Below are positions 1 through 11,380 of a stretch of 64,000 bases of DNA, one piece after another. The translations under genes were made by a program, and so were the position numbers. The notes under the pieces were generated by a model. That model was given only the letters and a program-made list of their open reading frames with translations. It had not been told where the DNA came from and ran no database searches. The stretch spans positions 248,001 through 312,000 of the forward strand of contig JACGCM010000325.1 of the NCBI GenBank assembly GCA_014058105.1, written 5' to 3'. The stretch's first letter is position 1. Every line of letters begins with the position of its first letter. The stretch is from Kingdonia uniflora (Eukaryota > Streptophyta > Magnoliopsida > Ranunculales > Circaeasteraceae).

Positions 1-870
1 GCAAAGCAATGTCCTATGTAACTAGGGACCAACTGCAGACAAGCGACAATCCATCTTGGAGGTCGCAATTCATGTCGCATAACAACGAGAAACTCTGCCC
101 TCAACGTCTACCTGATGATATCACTGTGTACAAAATCGGGACCCAAAACATGTCTTCATCTGTTACTTCATGCCGCTTCATCTTTGGCACATGACATTCA
201 CCTCCGGAATGTCTCTGTGTCCAACTTAGGACAATCGCAACGAGTATCTCTCAGGATTCTTTAATCTTCTGTAGACCCTAAGGAATTCCAACCAAACCAA
301 GCTTCGCCGCTTCCACACGAAAGTACTCGGTAACTGACACTGACCATATCGATCTCTGCTGCGGGGCATCGTCCTTGATCACAACTGTTAATAAACTTCG
401 CAGCGCGGATCCGGACCGAATGCAATAACCTGCTAGATCATTTTATTACTATTCTTTATAGAGCATCAGCGACACTGACCAACCTTCTAGAGACAACCAA
501 CGATATAGATCATCGCGTCCAACTCAAGTATCAATCCTCCTCTTAGCGTCATTGTCCAAAACACACTTAACATGAGCGACCTCGCGCTCAGATATGGAGC
601 CTTTCTCTCGCGTCTAATATCAACTGACATGTAGGCAACTCACTCTACAAGTGTTCATAACAGTGCTAGGATCATCTGTACGGAGCAACTACGGCTCTGA
701 AGATCACAACTGACAAGTAGGTATCCCGCATTTTCAACTTGGGAACCATCACAAAGATCTGCTCTAATAAGATCTGATAACTCGGCCCAACTCTAGACCT
801 ATTCTGAGGGACGTAGGCACAATCCATCTACGCTCTAACAACTCAAGAACTAAGCTTTACCAAGCTATTC
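1..870. other. No gene recognised; probable leader/gag side of a minus-strand retroelement
   Basis: Only short, uncharacteristic reading frames are present. The stretch lies downstream, on the minus strand, of the primer-site-like sequence at 874-885, so it is probably the decayed 5' untranslated or gag region of the element whose LTR follows. I see no protease, RT or zinc-knuckle motif in it. Confidence 0.3.
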
Positions 871-873
871 TTG

Positions 874-1640
874 CTATGATACCATCTGTCACGGCCCAGC
901 CCAGGATCGCCTCTACAGCTTCCGGAGTGCAGCAGAATAAGGGACCGTGCGGCGTACACGGACGCGCGGTCGGCGTGTACCAGCCATCTTCACGGGCGCA
1001 GCGCGCCAGTGGCATACAACCCACGGATGCCAGAGCGACATCTGGATAATCCTGGATACTCGTGAGGGGTCATCGAATATGTATTCGGCATAGTCTGCAA
1101 CGCTGAAGGATCCATTAATAATCCCTGCAACGTAATCTTCCGCAACGCGCGCGAGGTACGGAAAGTACACCTGTCCTGTAGCGGATCAGGGTAGCTCAAT
1201 ATGCCGGTTTCCACATAAGGGACTCATATCTCAAGGGGCGACGAGCCTGGACTATTTATATTGTCCATCTGTAAGGGGAAGTGCATCTCGGATAGCCCGC
1301 GGGGCATAGGGGCGCCATATGAAGCCCTTTATTGAAAACCGGCCCGCATTGCGAGGCAATGTCCTCTAGCCTTCCCTAGGCCTAGGAGAGCTCATAACTA
1401 TCCCTTGTAGATAGTCCATGAGCCGGGATCCTTGATGACAAAACATTAAAGCTCTTTTAGTCATGGGGAGGATCGGACCAAGGTTCTTCCTTAATATAGC
1501 TACTAAGTAAATAGTCAATCACCAAAAGGAAACGTTAAAACACGAGACAAAGCGTACTGGCCCTTTTCGCCCCCTTAACCGAATCCGATTGCGACGAAAC
1601 TTGGCGTACAACTATATTAGGATATAGAGAACATATACAT
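874..1640 (-). mobile_element. Decayed LTR with adjoining tRNA-Met-like primer site, minus strand
   Basis: Read on the minus strand, the bases next to position 886 give GATGGTATCATAGC, close to the plant initiator-Met primer site TGGTATCAGAGC. The LTR would begin at 887 (plus-strand TGTCACGGCCC, that is an LTR ending in CA on the minus strand). A minus-strand TATA-like ATATAAATAG lies near 1,250-1,262, where an LTR promoter would be expected. The far edge is not defined; I stop it where copia coding sequence starts. The 900-1,230 part is more GC-rich than its surroundings. The family is not identified. Confidence 0.45.
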
Positions 1641-2330
1641 TCAGACAGAACTCAAAATGCTCGGGTGGATTTGGCAGGCGTTCAGTAGGTCGTCACAAGA
1701 ATTGATAGAAATGGGGGTAAATACCATTTTTACTGTGGCCCTGGAATAATTAAACACCAGAATTAAAATTAGAAAAAGTACAACCATTTGGATCAAAGTA
1801 AAACTCATGTTAATATCTTTAGTAAATTTATCTACAGATGAAAGGTTTTTAAGCATTTCAGGGAGCTGATAGATATTTTTCAATTGAAACGTACGAGATC
1901 CTAATATGATGTGCATGCAACCAGTGTGAGATATATTGAGATGTGTCATTACCAAGAAGAAAATAGTCATTACCAGTATAAGGGGGACGATGCTGCATGC
2001 CATTGGAAGATCCCATCATGTGATGTGTAGCTCCTATATCTGGGTACCAATTTTGATATATCTGTGGTCCCAACTGTAAACCGACGAACACTGTTGAAAA
2101 CAGAGAAAATGGGCCAAATATTTGAAAATAGTAAAAATGGTCCCAATTTTAGTTGAGGTCATAAACTTTTCAGCAATACTCCTCCCATGTCAAATGCTTA
2201 AAACAGAGATCCTAATTTCTTATGTGGTTCTTGTACTCTTGTTGTAGCAAAGCCACCTTACTGCTGGGTGGTCGGTTGGAAAAAAATGAGGTCGGTTGCC
2301 TCCACCTAAGCAACTGACCTTTCTGCTGTG
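1641..2330 (-). pseudogene. Ty1/copia gag-protease fragment
   Basis: The minus strand encodes the copia aspartic protease signature NWYPDIGATHHM (about 2,045-2,010), where the usual motif is WYxDSGATHH, so the Ser before Gly is changed to Ile. After a frame change it continues with the stretch that normally follows protease, ISHTG then LPEMLKNLSSVDKFTKD, resembling the LYVPxLSKNLLSVSKF block of RE1-type elements. Upstream (2,100-2,330) a weak PPSSK segment recalls the end of gag after the zinc knuckle. There is no integrase or RT. It is a truncated, frameshifted relic of a lineage different from the copia element at 3,632. Confidence 0.75.
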
Positions 2331-2337
2331 GATGATT

Positions 2338-2628
2338 AAAGACATCAACTATGTATAGTTATAACTTATAAGTTACAAGAGAAGAATTATTTTCTCGGCA
2401 ATGTTTGTTTTTAGTATTCATAAAGAATTTATTTGCTGTTCTTGGTTTGTGTATTTTTAATAAAATATAATATCTTTGTTTAAATTATTTTAATGGATAA
2501 GAAATGGAGATGAGGCCATACCTATATGTCTCTTTAGTTTTTCTAACCCTTAAAGACATCAACTATGTATGATTATAAGTTACAACTTATAAGAGAAGAA
2601 TCATTTTCTTGACAATGCTTGTGTTTTA
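2338..2628 (+). repeat. Direct repeat of about 78 bp, two copies 213 bp apart
   Basis: The segment beginning AAAGACATCAACTATGTAT at 2,338 recurs at 2,551 with a few changes, including the motif TTATAAGTTACAAGAGAAGAA and its rearranged form. No coding sequence is associated. The surrounding 2,330-3,033 is AT-rich and otherwise featureless to me. Confidence 0.6.
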
Positions 2629-3033
2629 GTCTTTTGGTCTTTAATTATGAGACCATCTCCTTTTAAGTCTTTAAATGGGTGGCCATACCTCTTTTATTAT
2701 AAAACAAATCATATACTCTTTAGGTTTTGAGAATTAAAAGTTAAAACCAATTGTCTCTTAATACCATCAAATTATTATAATATTTTGGTGATAAATTGAT
2801 AAAATCATGATATATTAACGGTTTTATGCCACAAAACTAGGCATTGGTAAACCATTGATAATATCACCAAAATACCAAACCGACAAAAAAAGTAGAAAAT
2901 ATTTATCTAGGTTAATGAATTTATCATGAATATTTTAATCTATAGGTACAAGGTAAGAACCGTTAACATACTTTATAAAGTCATGTCCGTAGAGAAAAAA
3001 GCTCCATCTTACTGGCGTAATGAAATCATATAG

Positions 3034-3456
3034 TTAGAGCATCTCTTGCAGCAAGTGTGACTTTGGGTATGGGCTCTAACAGGGGGCCCACAAAAACCCA
3101 GCCCACACCCTTTCTTTTCCAGCAGTGAGTTTGAGTTGAGTTTGAGTTTTTATTTATATTTTTAATATAGTCTGCGGGGTAATCTTTAGTCTGCGCGGTA
3201 TTCCTTTGTCTGCATAACTATTCATCTCTCTCACACAATAATAAAAAATAAAAATAAATAAAAAAATAAAAAATTTTAAACGCGACGTCCAAACACCGCT
3301 AAACTCATTTTTTTGGGGTGTGGGATCCTCACACTCGGTTGAGTTACTGTAGTGCCACATAGGAGAACTCACACCCTGTTGGAAGGCTCAAAGTGTGAGT
3401 TTGAGTTTGGGTTTGCAAACCCAACTCAAACCCACACCCTGCTGCAAGTATTCTTA
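3034..3456. mobile_element. Tourist-like MITE with TTA target duplication
   Basis: The 417-bp body at 3,037-3,453 begins GAGCATCTCTTGCAGCA, and the reverse complement of its end reads GAATACTTGCAGCAGGG; the two share CTTGCAGCA. TTA flanks both sides (3,034-3,036 and 3,454-3,456). Subterminal GTGTGAGTTTGAGTT and its complement AACTCAAACCCACACC appear in inverted arrangement. A terminus like GAGCATCTC and a TTA duplication are typical of PIF/Harbinger-derived Tourist elements. It has no coding capacity; the middle is A/T-rich. Confidence 0.6.
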
Positions 3457-3631
3457 GTGCCGATCAATTTGATGAAGTAGCCCACCTTTGGAGGGGAGAG
3501 AGAGAAATGTGAGGACCCGAAGTAACCACATTAGTGGTAGTAGATGTCAAAGAATCAGAAGTCGACAATAACGTGATGAGAAGTATGGGATAACTACTAA
3601 AAACATATATTTAAATCAATGAGATAGAGGG

Positions 3632-4373
3632 TGCTGTAATTGTTTTAACTTCAATATATGGCTTTAAATGTTTTATCCCACATTGGAAATAAAAAGTAAT
3701 TTCTATTTGTTTTTATATCTCTATTGCTTAGTTAGATTTATAATCTACTCTAGGAGTGTGTGCACTGTAGCGAGATGCTTCGCATCGAGCGCCACTCGCG
3801 CACGCGCGGGCAGGCGAATGGGCGTTTGAGTCGCATTTAGGCGCTTTTTAGCATTTTATTAGGCGCACTTAGCACGTTGCACGCTTGCCGTGGTCGTGGA
3901 GCATAGGCTTAGTGGGCTGGAACAGACAACCTCTTGGACTTCTATGTCTGTTAGAGTCTGTAACTGGTTATATCATTATTGGGGATTAAGTGTGACTTAT
4001 TAATACTTATGTATTAATTAAGTAGTTTTAGAACTAGAAAGTTTTTAGACTCTTATTTATAGAATTCTCTTATGTGAATAAGATACAGAGAAAAACAAGC
4101 AAGTTCTTTTTTCTTTCACAATTTCTTTCCTTTCTTTTTTTCTTGGGCAATGAGGAAAGGTGAAACAAACTTGATCACTCTTTATAGTGCAAGCACATAG
4201 TGATAGAACGGGTCTAGCTTGGTTGAATCCCGGAGATAGTGCTGCTGAGTTCTCTTTCACCTTTGGAGAGGCTTCGACTACCTTTAAGAAGCGCTTGCAC
4301 GCCTCCTTGCTTGGTTCGGTAATTATTTTCTTTTGGTGAAGATTAGTTCTTTAATTTTTGAATTTTCCCAACA
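3632..4373 (+). repeat. 5' LTR of the copia element
   Basis: 742 bp, starting TGCTGTAATTG and ending TTCCCAACA, matching the 3' copy at 19,523. By hand I count about 30 differences in the first 400 bp. A GC-rich island (about 3,770-3,900) with GATGCTTCGCATC, a small perfect hairpin, followed by alternating CGCGCACGCGCG, stands out from the AT-rich remainder. No tRNA-Met primer site follows the LTR: the next bases are ATTTGAAGATATG. Confidence 0.92.
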
Positions 4374-4383
4374 ATTTGAAGAT

Positions 4384-4595
4384 ATGCCAAACAATTTGGC
4401 TTATGAATTTAACTCCTTGGTTATTGTACCAGCCAATTCGATGAGATTATTTTCAAATGACTCGACCCATTTTGATGGAAAGAATTTTTATCGCTGGGAG
4501 GATAAGATGGTGTTTTTGCTGAAACAACTCAAAAATTATTATTTTCTTTATGATATTTGTCCCACTACACCTGCTGAAACTATGTCTGATGCTGC
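4384..4595 (+). pseudogene. Copia gag, N-terminal part, interrupted by gypsy insertion
   Basis: The frame from the ATG at 4,384 contains FDGKNFYRWEDKMVFLLKQL, the typical N-terminal gag block of Tork-like copia elements (target of the UBN2-type gag family). Coding stops being copia at 4,596, where the Athila-like LTR begins. The duplicated target GCTGC lies within codons, and the gag frame resumes without a shift after the second target copy at 15,224, so gag was intact in this part at the time of insertion. The apparent frame extends back into the LTR, which suggests the normal leader has been lost. Confidence 0.85.
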
Positions 4596-5702
4596 TGATA
4601 GACACGTAATATTTACGTGTACAACTCCTAAATTTATATCTATCTAGTCATTTATTAAATAAATGTGACACTAATAGTATTTTTGTTTGTATTTACAGAA
4701 ATCGGTCACATGATAAACAAGTCGTAAAATTTTCCGGTTTTTAATGAAAAACAAGGGTGATGCACTTCAACAATGATTCTCATTTGAAGTTGTCAACCAA
4801 AGGCCCATGCATGGAATCCCATTGAAGAGAATTAGATATATATATTATTCTCATGAGTTGTAATGCATGATTTTAGGCATTGTTTAAGAGATTTTATATT
4901 AATGGTGATTTTTAGTAACCCTTCCTATACTCTATAAATAGGAGGGGAATCCTACCCATGAGAGATCATCTTAGAGAGTGTAAATCAAAGTTCATAGCAA
5001 TAAAGCTTATTCTTTATCTTGTTCTTGTCTTTTAATTTTATTGTAATAATAGTAGTATGACAATGATCAAAGGGATGAGTAGCTAATCTTCTTAACCAAG
5101 GCTAGAGAAAGCTCCACCCAATGTAGCCTTAGTGTAGATTGTGTAGCTTAGTTAGAGTAATTACCTTCTCTTTATCCAGATATTTTTTGTATATTCGTAT
5201 TCCTTCGTCCTATGCTTGACCATAGCTAGGATTAGGATGAATAATGAATCTATGTAACCCTTTTGTTGGACCATAACAAGATAGGTTAGGAACATGGAGG
5301 AAAGAACATAATCCATACTTATCAACCGAACCATGGTTGAGTAAGTTAGTTTATGGGTAGTTTCCGATTACTAAATCCCTTGTATTTTTTGATGTATTGC
5401 ATATGCCCGACCAAGGATATGCGATACGGGAACTCGTAATTTACTTTAATTATTTATGTTATCTAAGGGTTTTAAAGGGTGGAGTGGAATCGATGCTTGG
5501 ATTCCACTCTAATTTATCTTGTAATTTGTTTCACTTTTTTTTTTTTCAAAACCTACGCAAACTCATTGTTATTGGATAAAACTAGTAGTTCGAAGTATAA
5601 TTCGCACAATAAGTCTCTTGGGATACGACCCCCCTTACCCTTGTACTTAACGGTACACCGTGCGCTTGCAAATCTTTTAAGACGTTGGTTTATAATCGAT
5701 CA
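4596..5702 (+). repeat. 5' LTR of the Athila-like element
   Basis: Begins TGATAGACACGTAATATTT and ends TTTATAATCGATCA. A TATA-like CTCTATAAATAGG lies near 4,931-4,943 and an AATAAA-type signal near 4,999-5,005, consistent with promoter and polyadenylation regions. Compared by eye with the 3' copy, about 25 of the first 320 bases differ, mostly transitions. Confidence 0.92.
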
Positions 5703-5708
5703 AGTTTT

Positions 5709-5726
5709 TGGCGCCGTTGCCGGGGA
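5709..5726 (+). promoter_or_regulatory. Primer binding site, tRNA-Asp type
   Basis: TGGCGCCGTTGCCGGGGA starts seven bases inside the 5' LTR end. This is the primer site used by Athila and related gypsy lineages and supports both the orientation and the LTR boundary. Confidence 0.92.
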
Positions 5727-7230
5727 CTAAAGTACGTTTTATTGAGATGCTATTTTAAGCCAATTATTTCTTCTTTTATGTTATTTTTATTTTTTTTATA
5801 GTAAGTTGTATTATAGTGACCGGTAATAACATATAGTGTTTATATTATTATCGTTTCTCTAGTTTAGTTTTTAAAAGAAAAAAGAAAAAAAAAAATTGTT
5901 TCGAGTTTTTGGCGCTACAGTAGCTGTGAAGTCTGTTCCTAAATGTTTCATCGTTTTTAATCTTCTATAATTTATAATTGGGGAAAACATTTGCTACGAA
6001 AGTTTTAGATAGTTCAAAATACTTTCCGAATTGCTGTAGATCATATTTTTCTGTCTTGTCGTTTGTGAGTTACAACGTTTTAAAAATAAGTACAAAAATA
6101 GTCTCCCTTAAGGACGCCGCTGTACATTCATCATCTGGTTTGAGAATTAGTGAAACTAAATTATAGAAAAATTCATTCTTGAAGATTTTTCCTTTATGAA
6201 TTATCTTTCCAAATTGATATTATTGAATATTCTCTCTCAACCGAGTTGAAAGATATGCGCATTTGAAAATTAGGATATCATAGACTACAATAAAATTGGA
6301 AATTGAATTAATATTATTGTCACAAGTTCACTAATCCTTTATCTCTTGTTCTGCAAGATAGTCACAAAGTTGGAAACCGGATAATACGTAAAACTAAAAG
6401 CATCTTCAAATCCATCATTCTTGTGCCCCTCTAAGTGAAGGGGCGGCCACAGCTACACCGGGAAACACTTCCCGTAGGTTGGTACTTCCCAAAAATTGAC
6501 ATCTAGAAGGGGTTCATATCCGCTCCGCCCTGGCACTAGGATCATAAAGTCGTGTGGACTGTGCAAATACACGCTGCTCTAATAAATTTTTTGCTGTGGT
6601 TGGATTGACCTATTGCTGTGTTTAATATTCTTTTTCATTCCAACATTAGTAAAGGTAAAAACTGTTAGAGACTTGCGGGATTTCATCACCCAAAAAGTTC
6701 TCCAACAAGTTGGACCACCCATTAGGGATACGAAGAAATTCGTATCGCACGAAAATTGAACGTCCTGGACCTCAAAATAACTATTAATAAAAAGAGTAGC
6801 AAGATTCCCGCGGGATTTCATCACCCAACGGATAGGTGTACCGGACCGGGGTACAAACACGAGTTCGTAGGATACGGCCCCAGCCTAGCGCCGCGAAATA
6901 CTGGTTGTAGGTTTGCGACGTCACCATTCCGAGTGTTGACGTACGATAAAGCGACTTGCTCGGGCGTGAGGACTGAACATCTACTTTAAGTTGGTACTAA
7001 CATAGTGACGCAGGGGAGTATAGAAACCAAAGCCTTTTGCCATCGTACCCCTTTTGAACATAGAAGAATATAGGGGAGACCTAATTATTACTTTAAAAAA
7101 AATGTCGATGTGCTAGAATCTAGGTTTGATTGATTATTTACTGTACCGGGTGTTGAATTTTATTGATTATTAGTTGTGCATGATCAATTGGACACGTGAC
7201 GGAAAATGTTTAGGAAGCTGACCGAAATCT
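5727..7230 (+). other. Long untranslated leader of the Athila-like element
   Basis: About 1.5 kb between primer site and gag without a recognisable protein. It includes A-rich runs near 5,877-5,895 and a more GC-rich stretch at about 6,425-6,960 with GGGGCGGCCACAGC and similar blocks, whose origin I do not recognise. Leaders of this length are usual in Athila elements. Confidence 0.6.
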
Positions 7231-8880
7231 TTGCCCATTTACGGCCCACCACCTCAGCCTAAGCAAAGAGGGCGGCCACCTCGTCCAGTGAATATCATTG
7301 AGAACTTAGGATCCCCAATTTTGGAGGAGGGTAATTCATCTAGAGTTGACCCAATTGAACTTATTGTCGAGGTAGAAGTCGAACCCCCAATCATGGCTGC
7401 CGCCAAATATCTTAGGGACTATTGGACCCCAGTGGTGAGTGATATGCCTTCATATATTGTGCTACCAGTTGTCACGACAAAACATTATGAAATCAAGCCT
7501 AGTGTGATCCAAATGTTACCGACATTTCGTGGGCTTGATTCTGAGAGCCCTTATAAGCACGTTTACGAGTTTAAGAAAATTTGTGTGCTCTCCCAATACC
7601 AATATTTTACTGAGGATTCTGTTCGCCTTCGTTTATTCCCATTCTCGCTAAAAGACAAGGCAAGTCATTGGCTTGATTCATTGGCACCAATATCTATCAA
7701 TTCATGGGATCAAATGGAGACCAAGTTCAAAATCAAATGGTTTTCTATGGGGAAAACCCTCGCTCTTAGTGTTAATTTTTTTCAAAATGAGAGTGTAATA
7801 TTTTATGAGGCATGAGAGAGATATAAAGATCTTCTTTCACAATGTCCCCATCATGGTTTTGAGAAGCAACATCTATCCCAGATCTTCTATCATGGAATAA
7901 CTTCTGAGAATCGTTATAGGATAGAGTCCATACATAGTGGCAAATTCCAGGACCTTGAGCCTGATAGAGCTTATGAGGAGTTTGAGGCATTGGCTGAGAA
8001 CTCTCAGAAATGTGATTTTGATCCACATAGAAATATTCGTACAACCAAGAAAGGTGGCTTATACAAAGTGAGTGAGGGAACGGTCATCAAAGCTCAATTA
8101 GATACTCTTACCCGAAAAATCGAGGCTATGGCTACAAATCAATCTAAGGGTAGTACAAACCAGGTTCAGCAACAGGGTTGCACCGTTTGTTATGATGTAA
8201 CCCATATGACTTAAATGTGCCCCATGCTCAATGAAATGAATGACAATCAAGATAATGAGAATGCTTTGAATAATACCTACAAGAGGCCCTTTGACCCGTA
8301 CATGGCAACTTGGCAGAACCACCCAAATTTTTCGTGAAAGAACAACCAACCCAGTTCAGGTTTTGGAGAGCCACAAACCTCAGGTCATAATTGGCCTAGG
8401 AATCCCCTTTCTCAATCTTATCCTCAGGCATCTCAGTAATCCTTTCAGTCATCCAAACAGTTCCCACCCGCTCTACCCAAACCATCTTTGGAAGATACCC
8501 TTGCTTTCTTCATGCAACAATCAATGGAAAGCCAAAAATAAGCGTTACAATTTCAGTAACAAATGATACAATTTCAACAGCAGACTTTGGTAAATCAGAA
8601 TTCTACGTCCCAATCTATCTCTAATCTCGAGACTCAGATAGGACAATTGACAAATACATTGCATGAGAGACCACCAGGTACGCTACCTAGCCAACCTGTA
8701 TCTAATCCGAAAGGACCACCGGGGTTTGATTCTAGCTCAATCCAAAAAAAGGTTCATGCCATTACAACACTTTGAAGTGGTAGACAAATTGATAACTAAG
8801 TTGAAATGCCTAAGGTTTAGCCAACACCCGTTGCTATTGACGATGAGGTCGGTACGAGTAAACTTTCTAATAAATCTAAG
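7231..8880 (+). pseudogene. Athila-like gag
   Basis: The frame reads ...YVFKK-type retrotransposon gag: FRGLDSESPYKHVYEFKKIC, then LRLFPFSLKDKASHWLDSL and SINSWDQMETKFKIKWF, the conserved gag core in which short helices package RNA. A TGA at 7,813-7,815 interrupts it, but the same frame continues to 8,214 (AYEEFEALAENSQKCDF), then several frame changes follow up to protease (8,291-8,775, Gln/Asn/Ser-rich). The frame opens at a TTG at 7,231, so the true start is uncertain. I see no intact zinc knuckle. Confidence 0.85.
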
Positions 8881-8883
8881 GAG

Positions 8884-9525
8884 TTGCCTACGTCGTCTAT
8901 TTCCTTACCAAAGGCACATTTTGAGCCAAAGGTACCTTATCCCCAATGCCTTCTTCCAGCTAATAAAGGGATTCAATTTGACGAGATATTAGATACATTT
9001 AAGCAAGTTCATATAAATATTCCAGTACTCGATGCCATCATGCTTATCCCTGCATATGCCAAATTCCTTAAAGATTCGTGCACTAGGAAAAGGAAAATCA
9101 ATGTGTACAAGAAAGTCTTCTTGACTAAGACATTAACCCCTCCTAAGCTTCGAGATCCTGGAAGCCCAACCATCCCTTGCAAAATTGGAGATCACAAAAT
9201 GGATAGGGCGTTACTTGACTTAGGGGCTAGTGTGAATGTCTTACTTTACTCGGTCTATCAGGAATTGGGACTTGGAGAACTTGAACCTACCCGAATAATA
9301 CTTTAATTGGCTGACAGGTCAATACGATACCCATGTGGTATCCTTGAGGATATTGTTATCAAGGTTGATACTCTTATTTTTCCTGTGGACTTTATTATTT
9401 TGGACACTGAAGATGTAAAGAATCCTAGCTGTGAGATTCCTGTTATATTGGGTCGCCCATTCCTTGCGACTGCTCATGCCATTATTAATTGCTTTAATGG
9501 GGTCTTACAACTATCAATGTGAGAC
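8884..9525 (+). pseudogene. Athila-like aspartic protease
   Basis: Shows GSPTIPCKIG, then ALLDLGASVNVLLYSVYQEL with the Athila form (DLGAS) of the catalytic Asp motif, then PVILGRPFLATAHAIINC, the second conserved protease block. It would cleave the gag-pol polyprotein. Stops in the same frame at 9,304 and 9,520 separate it from flanking blocks; the 9,307 segment continues the frame, so both are point nonsense changes and not junctions. Followed directly by the RT frame. Confidence 0.88.
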
Positions 9526-10737
9526 ATGAAGATCAAGCTTAATGTTTTTAACAATAATACTCAAGTCCCTTATTCTGATGACATGGCAGAGCTGAATATG
9601 ATTGACTTCCTAGTTTACAACTCGTTCCCTAAATCATTTTCTGACGACCCCTTAGAATCATGTCTTGTGAACTTTGGTGAAGACTTTGATGAAAATCCGA
9701 TTGTTGAAGAGCTTAATGCTCTACTCGACTCAACACCTATTTTTAACAAGTCCAAATGGAGACCTCATGTTGAACCTTTGGAACCGTCCACTACTTTGTC
9801 TATTCCATCCATTATTAATGCACCCAAGTTAGACCTCGAGCCATTACCTAAGACTTTGAAGTATGCTTTCTTAGGTGATTCTAACACTCTGCCTGTGATC
9901 ATAGCTTCCAACCTCAATGTTGACCAGGAAAGTAGATTGATGGGTGCTCTTGGAAGACACAAATTAGCCCTAGAGTGGTCTATAATAGACTTGAAGGGGA
10001 TTAGCCCAGCCGTTTGCATGCATCATATCAATCTTGAGGAAGGTGTTAAAAATTCTTGCGAGATGCAGCGACGGTTGAATCCCACCATGATGGAGGTGGT
10101 GAAGAAAGAAGTTCTCAAACTTTTGGACTCGGGTATCATATACCCCATTTCGGATAGTAAGTGGGTCAGTCCCGTTCAGGTTGTACCTAAGAAATTAGGG
10201 ATTACTATAGTTGAGAATAAAAATAATGACCTAATCCCTACCCGCATGACCACCGAGTGGCGTGTATGTATCGACTACAGGAAATTAAACACAGTCACAA
10301 GGAAAAATCGTTTTCCTCTTCCTTTTATTGATCAAATGCTTGAACGCTTAGCCGAAAAAAGTCATTACTATTTTCTTGATGGTTATTCTAGATACAATCA
10401 GATCTCCATTACCCCAGAAGATCGGGAGAAGACAACTTTCACATGTCCCTACGGGACATATGCTTATCGACGTATGCCATTTGGGTTATGCAATACACCC
10501 GCTACATTCCAGTGTTGTATGATGAGCATATTTTCTGATATGGTTGATAAATTTCTTGAAATCTTTGTGGATGGCTTTTCTGTGTTTGGATCATCTTTTG
10601 ATGAATGTTTACACTATTTAGAGCTCGTGCTAGAAATGATGTACACAAACCAATTTGGTGTTAAACTGGGAAAAGTGTTACTTCATGGTAACACAAGAGA
10701 TAGTTCTTGGACATATTATCTCCAACAAAGGGATTGA
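9526..10737 (+). pseudogene. Athila-like reverse transcriptase, catalytic Asp changed
   Basis: One open frame of about 400 codons. The N-terminal linker is followed by the RT palm and fingers: WRVCIDYRKLN, NRFPLPFIDQMLERL, DGYSRYNQI, TFTCPYGTYAYRRMPFGLCN and ATFQCCMM. At the catalytic site the sequence is FVDGFSVFG where Athila elements have a D-D pair, so the second metal-binding Asp is Gly. A frameshift near 10,690 moves the thumb/RNase H into another frame. The enzyme would make cDNA from element RNA in virus-like particles; this copy cannot. Confidence 0.93.
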
Positions 10738-11380
10738 AGTCGATAAGGCCAAGATTGACATTATTTCTTCTTTACCTCCACCTCTGACGGTTAAGGCCAT
10801 TCGATCATTTTTGGAGAATGCTGGGTTTTATTGCCAGTTCATAAAAGATTTTATTAAAATTTCCCAGCCCTTGTGCAATTTACTTGCTAAAGACACTGAT
10901 TTCAACTTTGATGATGCATGTTTAGGAGCTTTTGGGAAGCTCAAACTATTATTAACTTCAGCCCCTATCATCCAACCTCCCAATTGGAAACTTCCCTTCG
11001 AGCTCATGTGTGACGCTTCAGATTACGTTGTTGGAGCGGTTTTAGGGCAAAAAGTAGATAATAAGCCTCATGTTATTTGCTATGCTAGTCGCACGCTTAA
11101 TGAGGCACAGTTAAATTACTCCACCACGGAGAAGGAGTTATTAGCCATTGCATTTGCCTTGGAGAAATTTCGATCATACGTTGCTGGATCCAAAATTATT
11201 ATTTACACCGACCATGCAGCCTTAAAGTATTTACTAACTAAAAAAGACGCTAAGCCTCGGTTAATCAGATGGATTCTTTTGTTACAAGAATTTGATATCA
11301 AAATTCGAGATAAGAAAGGTGTTGAGAATATGGTTGCAGATCATCTATCTCGAATTCTCACTGAGGGTGCTAAAGATTTT
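10700..11380 (+). pseudogene. Athila-like RT thumb and RNase H
   Basis: After the frameshift the protein continues with [34 protein letters not shown], then RNase [72 protein letters not shown] and VADHLSRI. The catalytic Asp (CDAS), Glu (KELLA) and Asp (TDH) of this domain are present. It degrades the RNA strand of the RNA/DNA hybrid. This part is the best preserved of the element. Confidence 0.92.

Noticed and set aside
913..1214. Minus-strand Arg-rich frames
   Set aside because: GC-rich LTR sequence; two overlapping frames of similar length and no motif.
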